From the NCBI GenBank assembly GCA_964017065.1, contig OZ024786.1, positions 7,817,047-7,881,046 on the forward strand: a stretch of 64,000 bases of DNA, written 5' to 3'. Position numbers and translations under genes: made by a program. The DNA is from Haliclona indistincta (lineage: Eukaryota; Porifera; Demospongiae; Haplosclerida; Chalinidae). Of the stretch, positions 41,310 to 52,009 are shown piece after piece. Positions within the stretch are counted from its first letter, which is position 1. The number at the start of each line of letters is the position of its first letter. A model generated the notes under the pieces. It was not told the origin of the DNA, searched no databases, and saw only the letters and a list, made by a program, of their open reading frames with translations.

Positions 41310-41622
41310 AAGGTGGGACACGTCCATTAAATTGCCTGATTGCAAAGCCATGTCTAGGTCTTTAAGTGTCATCAAAGACTGTGCCAAAAAGAGCGACAAA
41401 GAGTGCATGAGGTGTAAAAACCACCCATTATTTGAGATTGACCTAGACCACATAGTGGTTGACGAGTTACACTTACTTTTGAGGATTAATGATAGGCTCA
41501 TAGATGCTCTAGTTACTAGAATGGCACAACTAGACCATTCATGTCGTGTTCATGGTACTGGACCACCTCACAATATGAACAAGCTCGTCACTGCTATCAG
41601 ATCATGTGGTATCTCATTTGAG
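41310..41622 (+). pseudogene. Exon of a repeated invertebrate transposon-like protein (DELHLLLRI motif)
   Basis: The interval is open from the acceptor tttgtaataattactag to the donor TTTGAG|GTAGGT. It encodes C-K-A-M-S-R-S-L-S-V-I-K-D-C-A-K-K, then M-R-C-K-N-H-P-L-F-E-I-D, D-H-I-V-V-D-E-L-H-L-L-L-R-I-N-D-R-L. The block D-x-V-x-x-D-E-L-H-L-L-L-R-(I/V)-x-D-x-L is one I recall from multi-copy proteins of sponges and cnidarians. I do not know their formal name; they are probably transposases, because copies are dispersed and the motif carries a conserved acidic residue. Neighbouring exons were not found nearby. Confidence 0.5.
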
Positions 41623-42185
41623 GTAGGTTTGTACATAATAATTATAATTCATATTATTTCTACTGACCTTGAAAGAGATGCCTAATAATGCCTATTAAAA
41701 CGCCTAGTGCACACATTAATATTGTTAGTTACATAATTGTTGTACATGTCCATTGCGAGCATTGTGAAATGAATTGATGTTACTTTAGTGCAGTGGTACT
41801 AAACTTTCACTTGCAATGCTAAACAATAATGAATTGGTATTAGCAATATACTGTAAAGCACTATTACATGTATTTGCAGCCTGTAAATTTCACGGATTTC
41901 AAAAACAATTCTGTGAAACAGTGTCATCTATAGTGCAGCTATAACACGTGTGCTGTTGAAGACATACACATATTCTGCCATATGTACGTAGTAGTTTCTT
42001 TACTCTATCTTGAGGCAGTAATGATCTGGCAGACAATCTGACAATCTGAACTGTTCTTGCACAACTCACTCATTTCATCTCTCATCCTTGTTGCTGTCCT
42101 CCTAAATCCTCATGAACACTTTTCTTCTCCAAAACTGCAATTTAGTTATGGTATCACTTTTAAGATTAATGGCTATATAGTCACT

Positions 42186-42644
42186 CTAACCTGCACTTGC
42201 CAACTTTATTCGCTCAGAGGTTGATGGTGTTTTAATCTGTTCTTTTTCTGCTAAACAGACGAATTGATGATTCCAGAAAATAATCGGATGGCTCTTCTTT
42301 TTTGGTGGTCTTTTAGACCCACGTTGAAACAGAGCATTTCGTTCAACAGTGAAACGGTTAGTATGAGCAATAACTTGATGCTGAGCTGGAGTCAAAATCG
42401 CTGGTCTAACTTGATTAGCAGCTTGATTGAGAGTAGGTTGTGAATTTGAGGATGAAGCTTTAGACGATGAGGCATTGCTATCGGAGCTATTCAAACACTG
42501 AACAGCTTGAGATAGTAGATCTCGAAGTCGATTCATTCCCGACGAAGACATGACCTTCACAACCCTACAGCTGGCTGTTGGGTCTCTAGAATACAGTGAA
42601 TGCTGTTGTGGTTTTTGTTTTGAGGGTCTCGATCTATTGTACAT
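42186..42644 (-). pseudogene. Possible N-terminal exon of a transposon-like protein
   Basis: The frame of 152 codons has a basic, Ser-rich first half (S-S-S-K-A-S-S-S-N-S-Q-P-T-L) and a C-terminal block H-Q-F-V-C-L-A-E-K-E-Q ... P-S-T-S-E-R-I-K-L-A-S-A-G. This ends at a possible donor AG|GTTAGA. A very similar block (W-x-H-x-F-x-C-L-x ... P-S-x-x-E-x-x-x-L-x-x-A-G-L-G) occurs near the N-terminus of invertebrate repeat proteins. Their later part includes the DELHLLLRI exon seen, on the other strand, at 41.3 kb. The two exons face opposite directions here, so they are not one gene copy. Confidence 0.4.
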
Positions 42645-42799
42645 AGAGTGACTGCTGTTGGGTGTACGGGTTTTGTTTTGAGGGCCTCTATTGTAAGTAG
42701 AATACAGCTACAAGATCGATGCTTTCGTTGATTCGGAGGATGACGATCTAGACACAGCACACGTGGCGGCACTGGGCGTGGTAAATTTTATTGTTTAAA

Positions 42800-42945
42800 A
42801 TTTTACACATTCTAAGTACAAATTGAGTCAAAATTAATGTGTACTCATAACAAAGTTCACACATTCTTGGTATAAATTGAGTCAAAATATTATTTATTGT
42901 TTACTCACAACGAAGTTCACACATTCTAAGTACAAATTGAGTCCG
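42800..42945. repeat. Three direct repeats of about 55-60 bp
   Basis: The word cacattctaagtacaaattgagt and a variant occur at about 42804, 42858 and 42918, each followed or preceded by ttactcacaac-like sequence. A further pair of words (ttttgttttgaggg) repeats at about 42615 and 42670. Confidence 0.75.
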
Positions 42946-43582
42946 TAATCTTGACAAGGATCTATGGGATTTATCAATTCATTTCTTGCTGTGACAAAGG
43001 TCAACCCTGACATGTGGAATGTCATCAGCCTCAGGTATGGGACCATCCCAGTCAACGCCATACAGATCATTAACCTGCATAATTATAATGAAATAATCTA
43101 TTACTTTTAACAGGGGTTCCAGTACTAAAAGTTTCAGACCCTAAGCCAAAAAAGAGGGTGGGTGGGTAAAGACCATTTTGGAAAAAAGTCCATTTATTGA
43201 AAAAATAGTTCAGGCATTTTTATGAGTTTCTGATCTATTTCTGACAAGTTATGTGCATAATTTCTACTATCATGTCCATTAAATCAGTTTATTTTCTGAA
43301 TATTTTGACAAATCAATAATCCGCCAATAATCAATAATGTTTACAGAATAGCTATGGTTGCATGGTAATGGGATTTATCAATTCACGATGACATGTCCTC
43401 ACGGTGTTGTTCTGAAATCAATGTTTAAGATATAAACTGAAGACTGAATCAAACAGAAACATGCTTGTACAGAAAACAAGCTAGCTGGCACTCAGTTACT
43501 AGTTAGCTATACTCGGTCTACTGCAATTCCACTACCTCTTGACCGGCTTTGATTTTTCAAATTTTCCTGCTTTGAGAACTGT
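42946..43582. other. No supported gene
   Basis: This lies between the direct repeats and the stop codon of the 43.6-47.5 kb gene. It contains a GGGT-rich word (gggtgggtgggtaa) at about 43157. I looked for an inverted partner at the far end of that gene and found none that was convincing. Confidence 0.35.
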
Positions 43583-46500
43583 TCATTTCTCAACTGAAGA
43601 GATTTGGAATGCATCTGGTAGGACAGAGTTACTGTGGCGATCTTGAAAGTGTGTCGTCATGTTGTACTTCCAATGGATCTGACTACCTTGGGATTCTTGG
43701 CATAGCAAAGGAATGTTCGTGCAGGGTGAATTTGTCGTGCCTTTAGCAGCACTAGCTAGTGAAAATTTATAGAAGTATTCACAATCTGACTGAGGTCCTT
43801 TAAAATGCTGGGACATCTTCTTTGTCTCAATAGTACACGTGCACGATTTCCCGCAAAAACCACTTGCATATGGCAAGCAATCACAGCAGAGAATATGGAA
43901 ACCCACATGAAGCCTCATCTGTACTTTCTTGATTCCTTTTTGACATAGCTTGCAGGTAAGCATAGATTTACGTTTGCCACTGATTGAAGATGTTACTTCA
44001 TTTGACAAAGCAGACAAAGCTTTCTTCTTCATAGGAGTTAAGATAAGGAAGAAAGTTGCAATCAGTAGAGGCTAGTTCAGCAACTTTATCCAGAGACTGG
44101 CTCCACATATACTCACACAATACTGACAGCTCCTGTTTATCAAAGTGGTATGTCATCTTTCGGGAATTGTCTGGAACCGACACATCGGGATTCACTGGGT
44201 GGACATGTGAGCCAGATGTGGTTAGTTGTACACCAAGAGAACAGTCCCATACCCACTCACTCTCTGTATCTTTCAATACCGCAACAGGACCAGTTATTTT
44301 CACTCTACTGTGTGCTAACTCAGCAACTGTGAGAGAAGACACCTTCTTAGCAGTATGATTAGAAATAGAGTCCACCAAAAAGAAGGCAAGGCAAACTTTA
44401 CCAGTGCTTGTGTGTACAAGAGTACAACATGGATCACCAACACAAAGACTATCATCTTCAATATCACCACTTAACATGTTTGTACCATGTTTGGACATAC
44501 CTCGAACACGTCTAAGGCGATCACTAGACTTGGGATCTGAGGAAAACAAATTCGGACTACTGAAGCCTTATGTACCATCCTTCCATCATGCTCTATGAAT
44601 CCATTTGCTACTCTTCCATCAAGTGGTAGAGCGTCTTCAATATCAATATCCTCATCCTCTTCAGATTGTGTTTTGCGATATCAGGACTGCCCCGGTGGCA
44701 GCTTCCTCCTCTTGTTCTTCCGAATTAATGCTGCTTCCTATGACTACACCGCGAGGACATGTCATCGTGAATCCCTCAGTAGACCAAGCATCGTAGTCTA
44801 GTTCATTACCTGTAAATAGCCTGGTGCTGGTCAAAAACTGATAAGCAATAATTCGACCTCTGAACCAGCACTGAATTACGTCTACATCAGATGTGGAAGG
44901 AGATCCAACCCATGACGTGGGGTTCATGTAGTCTTGGCTGCCCTGTAGCCGTTTAGAAGCTCGTTTCCACTCTGGATGCTTCTGGTACAGCTGAGATATT
45001 TGTGTGGCATGTGAAAGTCTTTCTCCACACTGCAGCATATCAAAATTTGTATCACGAGTAAGCGTACGAAGAACACTAAAAAGCCCTTCTAATCTGTCTG
45101 TGCCCAGTTGAAACAAGTACAAGGGATTATCTGGAAACTGCTGCTGCATTCCACTGTGACAAGGTAGGCACACTTAATCATTGCCTGACAGTCATGATAC
45201 AGCTGTGCTGGTATGAATTTCGTTGCATTCCGCCTGTATAAAACTATCAGAGAGTGACTAAGAGATGACAATTTCACTAGCTGATCTTTGAGAGAGTGAG
45301 TTACTGTAAAGAGATATGAAGATAGGCATTCACAAATGAATGAAAGAACTTTTACTTCAGACAAGATCACCTCTTCCGAAGGTGTAAGTGAGCAATCAAG
45401 AGTAGAGAGTTGTGAAACAGCCTTAAGTAGAGAAACTGCCAGAGGTACATTTTGAGAATCATCAGGATGTAGCAGTTGCTCGACATTAGGGAGATTCAGT
45501 TTGTCAAGAAATCTCTTGAGTAGACCTCCTGTTATCTTAACTCTACATATCAACGAACCTCTTAAGAACCTCACAGAATCTCTTAATGATGTGTTTGTCA
45601 TCAAACTGCACAACTACATCATCAACACCAACAGCAGTATCCATTAGAGTTAACTGCTCAAGGACAGAGGCAATTGCTGGTGAAGGTGTTTCATTAACTC
45701 ATTAAGAGCTGATCAAATGCTAGACGTCGCGTAGCATCCCCATCTGTTGAAACTAGAACTATTGGACCTAGAGAGGCTGTACGAGAATCATTTCTCCACT
45801 CATCAAGAATACTATTGATCATCTCACGTTGGCAATCTGATGTTTCAGCTTTATAAGTGGGGAGAGCTAGAAGAGGAACAGCTGAACAGCTAGCTTTTCT
45901 CAGAGGTGCAATTGATATGACTGTGACTTCACTGGCAAGGTGTATTATGCTCTGTTGGACAGCATCAACAACCACATGCACATCATCAATGGAATCAAAT
46001 TTAAGACCAACACGTCAGCCATGTTCTCTACAAATGCCATACAATTTTTTATCATCTGCATTCCATCGTACCCTTTGCTCACATGAAACCTCGTCAATTA
46101 GCATAACCCAGCCACAAGCCTCACCTTGATCAAGAGCAAGAAGCATGCTAGATAGATTCATCCAAAGTACTTCTCTATCGTAGGCACCAACACTAGGACT
46201 GAATTTAGCAGCTTGCTGCTTATATAGAAGACCTACTGAAGGTATTCCAAACACTTGATGTAGTGCATGCACCAATCTGGGGCCACCGATACGGAGAACT
46301 AACAAACCAATGTCGATATCGTCTGTTTGAAATCCCTTAGCATGATACATTCCATTTAGTGCTAGCTGGACTCGATCAAGAATGTAATTTACACTGGCTC
46401 CTTTGCGTAAACATACATTCAAAAGCTGCCTTACTCTAGGGATATCATTCTCACCTTGAAACCATAGTAGGCGGCGCTTGTACAAGTCTACACTGTTAGC

Positions 46501-47456
46501 TAGCTTGGAGAGCTTTCGACTGCTGTTAAGTTTTAATAACCTAAGATTCGTTCGCTCTTCAATCACTTTTTCAACTTTCTCAACAAGCTGTGGGTAAGTG
46601 AGAAAGCGATTGTTGGTGTGTTGGGAAGGAAAATGTGCACGTGACTCGATATGCCTTAACGCAGTAGTAAACATAAGTGCAGAACAAGCGGTACAATTCG
46701 ACTGACCAATCTCAGCACTTTTGCTGAGAAAACTGCAGACTGTGTGAAAGTGAAGGGGAATTTAGTGAACGCATGTAGCTAGAAGGGATAGTTGAGGATG
46801 AATGGTTCAGGAACATTTGGTACAAAACCTTGGCAAGCATTGTGAGTACAATCAGCCATTGCCTCAGAGGTGACCTCGTTATCATCAGCAACCAAGCATT
46901 GCATGATATTAGCATCATCAGTGTCAAAGCTAGACTCACTGGTTGAACACATTAGATCATTTTCCATCTCTTGTGTTGATGTGTTTGAGCTTTGTTGGAT
47001 GACATTACTGGAATCAGCTGGATGTAGGTAAAAAGAGATGAGTAATCATGGCAGAGTATTAGCTGAAGGTTAAAAATTAAAACACAGCAGCTGAGGTTTC
47101 TACAATAGCCATGTCAGAACTCTTTGCACAGTAATAACAGCAGCCATGTATGCAGCAGCACTCTTTAGCAATGTACATTGATGATGTCTGGATGAATCAG
47201 CTATTCTGGCTTAGAGGTAGTACTCACCAAGTTCGAGCTGTCTGGATTCAGTGCTAAGCTCCATTTCCACAACAGGTGTGTCCTTGTGCGCTCCTGCAGC
47301 CTTGGAAAAGTAGCTGTCCAGGCGTCGCATCTTGCTTGATGTCATGGCTTGCCTATGCCGCTTGCTCTTTTCGTGTTCAGCTGTGTGGTAGCCACTGAGG
47401 GCTGTTATTTCAAACCCACAGTCACAATAACGGCGTCTCTTCTGCTCCCTAGCCAT
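43583..47456 (-). pseudogene. Large DDE-like protein with terminal zinc fingers, decayed copy
   Basis: Start ATG at 47456 (MAREQKRRRYCDCGFE) leads into a Cys/His finger. Exon 1 ends CTTG|GTGAGTA at 47228 and joins in phase to an exon after ctacatccag at 47017. Further exons read in order: a helical region (about 46.7 kb), L-I-D-E-V-S-C-E-Q-R-V-R with first acidic residue (about 46.1 kb), one in-frame TGA, V-S-T-D-G-D-A-T-R-R with second Asp (45.74 kb), F-D-D-K-H-I-I-K-R-F (45.6 kb), L-L-H-P-D-D-S-Q-N-V-P-L-A, then L-G-T-D-R-L-E-G-L-F-S-V-L-R with a third acidic residue (45.1 kb). S-S-D-R-L-R-R-V-R-G follows at 44.5 kb. The C-terminal fingers include C-G-F-C-G-like and C-T-N-I-P-L-L-C ... W-K-Y-N-M-x-x-H words. 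The same order occurs in a protein family that I remember from basidiomycete genomes. Frame changes at about 45.7, 45.6, 45.15, 44.6 and 44.03 kb cannot all be introns, so this copy is dead. Confidence 0.55.
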
Positions 47457-47528
47457 CGTTCGCGTAGTATTCGCGATCGACGCATGAATATTAAGTTCGT
47501 GGTATTGCGTGACTATAATTAACAACAT

Positions 47529-48026
47529 GAATAATCAAGCGCAAATTATGAATATCGTTATAATGATGCAAAATGACGTAGTGGGTGGTGGGTAACGGCC
47601 TCTCTTCCTCTATGATAGGTTCGGCTTGCTTTCTTTTGCTGTTTTCACTGACACTGGTTAATCTTTCCACACCCCTGCAATAGGCAGACCGCTCACCAAT
47701 CTATGTGATCCTTAAGTATTGACACAGCTTTAATACCGTCAACAGTTTTAACTGTTAATTCTGCTTCTTGACTGCACATTTGAATAAAAACATGAGTTCT
47801 GTATAAATGCTGTTCGCTTGGCAGGTTGATCGTTCTATGGCTGATGCTAACTCCTTTATCTAATCACATAATTATTATAAGAAAAGTATACATTGAACTG
47901 CTTTTGATTAAGTACCATAAATCTTCTAGGCTGTCTATCACGTGCTTTCTTTTAACTGTGTCAATTACAAAAATAGTTGACGAAAGGCATAATACAAAAT
48001 AACATTTATGAGTCCATCATAAAAGC
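47529..48026. other. No supported gene
   Basis: Sequence upstream of the 47.5-kb start codon. It probably contains that gene's former promoter, but no motif can be named. No terminal repeat was recognised. Confidence 0.35.
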
Positions 48027-48245
48027 CTAGGAAGGCAGGCTGTCATCTACAGGCCGATGTCGACTGGAGGGCTCTCCCATCACTCTTGGCTTAGTCTGCC
48101 GTCCGGCCTGTGGAGACTTGGCCTCCTGGGAAGCTTGATCCAGCCGTTGGAAAAAATCGTCCACTAGCTGGGACCTCCATGAAAGTGGCTTAATGACGAT
48201 AGTGTCCCTGTCACTTTCGTCACTGGACATAAATGACGGGGACAA
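48027..48245 (-). pseudogene. Short transposon-associated frame (KPLSWRS motif)
   Basis: The 72-codon frame reads V-I-K-P-L-S-W-R-S-Q-L-V-D-D-F-F-Q-R-L-D, then S-P-Q-A-G-R-Q-T-K-P-R-V and ends R-P-V-D-D-S-L-P-S. I remember the pattern (K-P-L-x-W-R-S ... F-x-x-L-D ... R-Q-x-K-x-R) as a short recurrent block in cnidarian and sponge transposon genes. Its role is unknown. Downstream exons were not found. Confidence 0.4.
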
Positions 48246-48476
48246 TATCTTTGCACACTTCTCTTTTAAATATTAAAACTGCATGAAGAGTTTGTATTCC
48301 TAACATTCTGATATACCTTGTTGAGGTACCACAGCTTTGTGATGAAACTTAAGGCGGTTACTGTTCACACCAGTTTTGAGCACCTTTCCTTGAGCATTCT
48401 TAAGACGGTAAGTACTCCGCTTGGTCTACTATACAATCCATTCCTGTTCCATGTGCGCTTTCTACCTAATTGTAAT

Positions 48477-48770
48477 TCACCATTTTGTACTGCTGTCTAC
48501 TGAGTTATCCCAATACAAGTTTGACTTTGCTAGTGTCTTTGCTTGCATTGTACACCCACACTCGGTCTCCAACTTAAATGTAGGTGACTTGTCCTTGTCA
48601 TTGTACTCTTTCTTCTGAGCCTTTTCAATGTTGGGTTTTCCTTTTGAGACAACAGATTCAGCCCACTTCATCGTCTCCTCCATGTGGTGATCCAGATCTT
48701 GTGTATAACCAGCTACACCTTCAGTGTTCTGTAGAAAAGTATGTATTAAAAAATAATTGCACGTACTCAT
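48477..48770 (-). pseudogene. Ty3/gypsy integrase C-terminal fragment
   Basis: The segment P-N-I-E-K-A-Q-K-K-E-Y-N-D-K-D-K-S-P-T-F-K matches the region just before the chromo-like end of Ty3 integrases (A-x-x-x-I-x-x-A-Q-x-x-Q-K-x-x-Y-D-x-x-x-x-x-P-x-F-K-V-G-D-x-V-x-V). The G-D-x-V word is already corrupted, and what follows is not recognisable. It is an isolated piece with no other pol domain nearby. Confidence 0.55.
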
Positions 48771-49305
48771 AGTAAGATGTTTTGTTTAAACAGTTGCTAG
48801 AGACTTTAATTTCTGTTCCACCATAACCATTTTGCTGCCATAGCAATTCAGTGTGACTTTTCTCTTCCAGACACTGACTATAAGTACCAAGGACTACTAG
48901 AAATAAACAATAACCATTCATGTTATGTTATGTTATTTTCTAAATTACAAGCAATGCAAGCTGTTGCAATGAACTTCATTTCAGTGTATCTACATACCCT
49001 AGTCCGGTATGTGACACGATCTGCAACTTGAAGACTATCATAATTATCACACGTAAAGTACAACATTGTACCATAATAACCAGTTGAAGGATCAACACAT
49101 TGATGAAATAATAGATGTCTAGCAGGATAAGTAACTGAATATTCTCCACTACGACCACAAATATACACCCTGACTCTGCCTCTTTCCCTGTTTACAGGAT
49201 CGAGTAACTCAAATCGAGTTACGGTATATTTAACGCTATAACCAGTACGTCATCTGCTTCTGGAGGAACAACAGCTTCAATTTCTATGATAACACATGTT
49301 GGGTG

Positions 49306-49719
49306 TCATGTTTCTTGCACACTTCTTTTAGCTAACAGGGAAAATTTCCTGTAGGCTGACTGGTTGTCTGTCATTTTCCTCATTATTATTTTCATTCCAT
49401 AATCTTTTGTTCTTCTTGTTAAATGGGCAGTCTCTATGGCTGCTTCTCTTGTGTGTGGTGCTTCCACACCTCCAGCACCCTTTACCACCAATAGACATCA
49501 AAGCATTGCCAGAAATGTCGGGAAGTTTTACAAGTTGAGTGCTTCTGGAACCCATATGCTGTTCGACCACAGTGACCAAGTCGTCCAAGCAGTGGACTCG
49601 CTCTCTCTGAACCTTCTCTTCACTACACCAAAGCAACAGTCAGGAGCGAACTTGGTGTGCCCTACCATCATGAAGGAAATGGTGATCACTTTCTGAAGCC
49701 CACACAGGACTCGCCACAT
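49306..49719 (-). pseudogene. Second DUF7869-like transposase fragment, frameshifted, with a Cys-knuckle tail
   Basis: The first part (49719 downward) reads M-W-R-V-L-C-G-L-Q-K-V-I-T-I-S-F, then V-G-H-T-K-F-A-P-D-C-C-F-G-V-V-K. The remainder (V-H-C-L-D-D-L-V-T-V-V-E) is in another frame, so one frameshift lies near 49.62 kb. It is the same region as the 34.2-34.5 kb fragment but more upstream. The second frame later contains C-W-R-C-G-S-T-T-H-K-R-S-S-H-R-D-C-P, a Cys/His knuckle that I also associate with invertebrate transposon proteins. Whether this tail belongs to the transposase or to a neighbouring element is unclear. Confidence 0.6.
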
Positions 49720-49793
49720 CAGGTGCTACAGATTATCAACTTGCAGTATGTAGTATAAAGTATAGGTTGTTTACCTGTATCATTGCATTAATT

Positions 49794-50180
49794 TTATTCT
49801 GCCCCGAGCAGTTGTTGGCATGTTTTTGCACTAAACCTTAATTTGCAACAATTTACGACAAGGCAATTCACCACTCTGTCGAAATTAATTAAATTCCATG
49901 TTTTCATTGAGGTACACCTGTTGCTTCGAATAGCCTCATCGTCATCAGGAGTTGGCATAAGGGAAATGACAATCAGCCTTGGATCTTGCAATTTGGTAGG
50001 AACAACTGTCCTCAAGTAATAAATCTCGTTGGACATATCACTCACTTGGCTGAACAGGAATGGTTTTCCTTCAACAATGTGACGAGCGTGGTTTTGCCAA
50101 TTCTCATGTATGGTTGTCTGATCAACTTGTCTCCACAGAAATGAAATACCACATGCACACCCTATCGTTAAAGAACACAT
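49794..50180 (-). other. Unrecognised 128-codon frame
   Basis: The middle part (V-D-Q-T-T-I-H-E-N-W-Q-N-H-A-R-H-I-V-E-G-K) and its continuation P-R-L-I-V-I-S-L-M-P-T-P-D-D-D-E look like ordinary protein. I see no known motif, no clear splice sites and no signal peptide. It lies on the same strand as, and between, two better-supported candidates, and could belong to either or neither. Confidence 0.25.
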
Positions 50181-51300
50181 GTAAATTCATTGCACAATTA
50201 AAACATTAAACTATTTCTTACCTACCCCTCACTACTTTCAAATTCACCAGTTTCCATTGCAGAGGGAGAAGCTGATGTTGGTGGGTTCCTCATTGTCAAC
50301 TTCTTGCTCATCGCTGCTCTCTGATAAGCAATGAGTATTTGACGAGTCACTGAACTCAATGTGTGTGCACATTAGTTGTAAAGGTTATAAAGGTTGAGAA
50401 TTGGTTTTTACCATTCTTGCTTGACCACTAATTGGAGCTTCATTAATGCAATAATTTATTATTTTGGTTGTCGCTGTTTTTACTTGGCTGAGTGCCGGTA
50501 CATATTTTGGAGCCATTGAGCTGACCTCGAAGCGGAAAGAGGGAATCAAAAACACTGTCGTATACTGGAGAATAGCACAGAAAATTTAAGTAGACAGCAA
50601 GGATAATATACCGAACTGCCACTTGGACTGATGTCATGTCAGCATCCATATAGTTGATGCAGTTCCTGGATAAGATAAAGAGAGCACTATCAACAAGGAT
50701 ATGTGGAATAAATTGAAATAAAAAATGACCATTAACCATAACCATTTAGGTGGATATATGTCTATCTAGCTTTACTGTATGTTTTATCAGTTTGGAGTTT
50801 CTGAAGCTGTGGGATGACCTGGGAAAAGAAGAATCACCTGGAGCATGATAACTTATGTACAATTACTTTATGGTGTGGGCTGTATTTGTTTTGCAAATTG
50901 ACAGCAAACTTGTGGTTTGTGGACAAAAAAATTAGGTATTGCACACATATCGAAACAAATAAGTGGTAAAATAATCTATGGGTACATGTAGATCCCTTGC
51001 TAACAATCCATGTACTTGTACAGCCAAAATGAAACAAATGTTGAGTCAGCTATACACTAGACAACTGTGAAATTTGTAGGCTCAGGAAAGCAAAAGAAGG
51101 CATTTACACTTAGAAAGGTGAGCTAAAAATTTTAAATTAGTGATAAAACTTCCTACAAACACAAGGCCAAAACCCATAATTAATGCTGTCACAGCATCCC
51201 ACCACAGCTAAAGTCGTACCACATGCAACGCAAATAATTATATATAAAATATAGATGATGTTGTTCGTTGTCATCTGCCTTACTCATGGTTGACAAATTA

Positions 51301-52009
51301 TTATGTTAAACACCGTGCATGTTTTCTGCGTTGCCTGCGGTTTTGACACCTGTTCTTAGGAATCCATGATCTAGATCGATAGTGAACTAGAGGCGATCCT
51401 GACAGTTTTGCACTTCCGATTGACGATGGTTTTGTAGGAACACTAATCTCTCCACAGTTGGCCAGGAAATGATTGGGCCGGTGGATCTGAACGTGTGGGT
51501 ACTTTGAAATGAATAACTCAGCTAGGGTTTCAGTCACTGTCTTGTCCACACTTGTTGTTTTGTGAGCGGTGTCCAGTAAATCAATAATTTCTCTATATGT
51601 AGGACCATGATGACGAGGTGGTGGCGGCAGGGCATGCTCCCGGTGAGGAGCCTGAGGTGGTGGCGGCGGCACTGGGACATGTTCCCGTTGAGGAGGTAGT
51701 GTAGCGGCACTGGGGCATGCTCCCGCTGAGGAGGTGGTGGTGGCGTCCGTCGGGCATGCTCCTGACGACCCGGAGGTGGTGGTGGCGGGGCACATGTTCC
51801 CTTTGAGCAGGTGGTGTAGCGGCACTGGGGCATGTTCCCGTTGAGGAGGTGGTGTAGCGGCACTGGGGCTTGCTCCCGCTGAGGAGGTGGTGGTGGCGTC
51901 CGTCGGGCATGCTCCTGACGACCCGGAGGTTGTGGTGGCGGGGCACACCAGAGACAGTAATAGTCACATGCACAGCCCCATCAGACCTCTTTCCAGCCAA
52001 CTTCGACAT
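51301..52009 (-). CDS. Proline/Thr-rich protein gene over a GC-rich minisatellite
   Basis: The start MSKLAGKRSDGAVHVTITVSG at 52009 leads into a Pro/His/Ala-rich repeat. After it, in the longest frame, comes a compact region T-Y-R-E-I-I-D-L-L-D-T-A-H-K-T-T-S-V-D with K-Y-P-H-V-Q-I-H-R-P-N-H-F-L-A-N. The last residues (R-S-R-S-W-I-P-K-N-R-C-Q-N-R-R-Q-R-R-K) are basic and could be a nuclear signal. The N-terminal and C-terminal parts are in different frames of the repeat, so either a repeat-unit change has shifted the frame or an intron removes part of the repeat. I do not recognise the family. This is one of the few candidates for a host gene. Confidence 0.4.
51620..51960. repeat. GC-rich higher-order minisatellite
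   Basis: Subunits of about 45 bp built on gaggaggtggtg, ggcactggggcatg and gacgacccggagg form a larger unit of about 150 bp that occurs twice. Local GC content is far above the rest of the window. All three minus-strand frames are free of stops over it. Confidence 0.88.

Noticed and set aside
43130..47720. Inverted ends for the 43.6-47.5 kb gene
   Set aside because: G-rich words at 43157 and 47580 look alike but are in direct, not inverted, orientation and too short to define an element.
48721..48921. Minus-strand frame beginning with a possible signal peptide (MNGYCLFLVVLGTYS)
   Set aside because: The hydrophobic start is attractive, but the following 50 residues show no pattern. The nearest donor/acceptor pair gives the wrong phase and runs into an integrase remnant.
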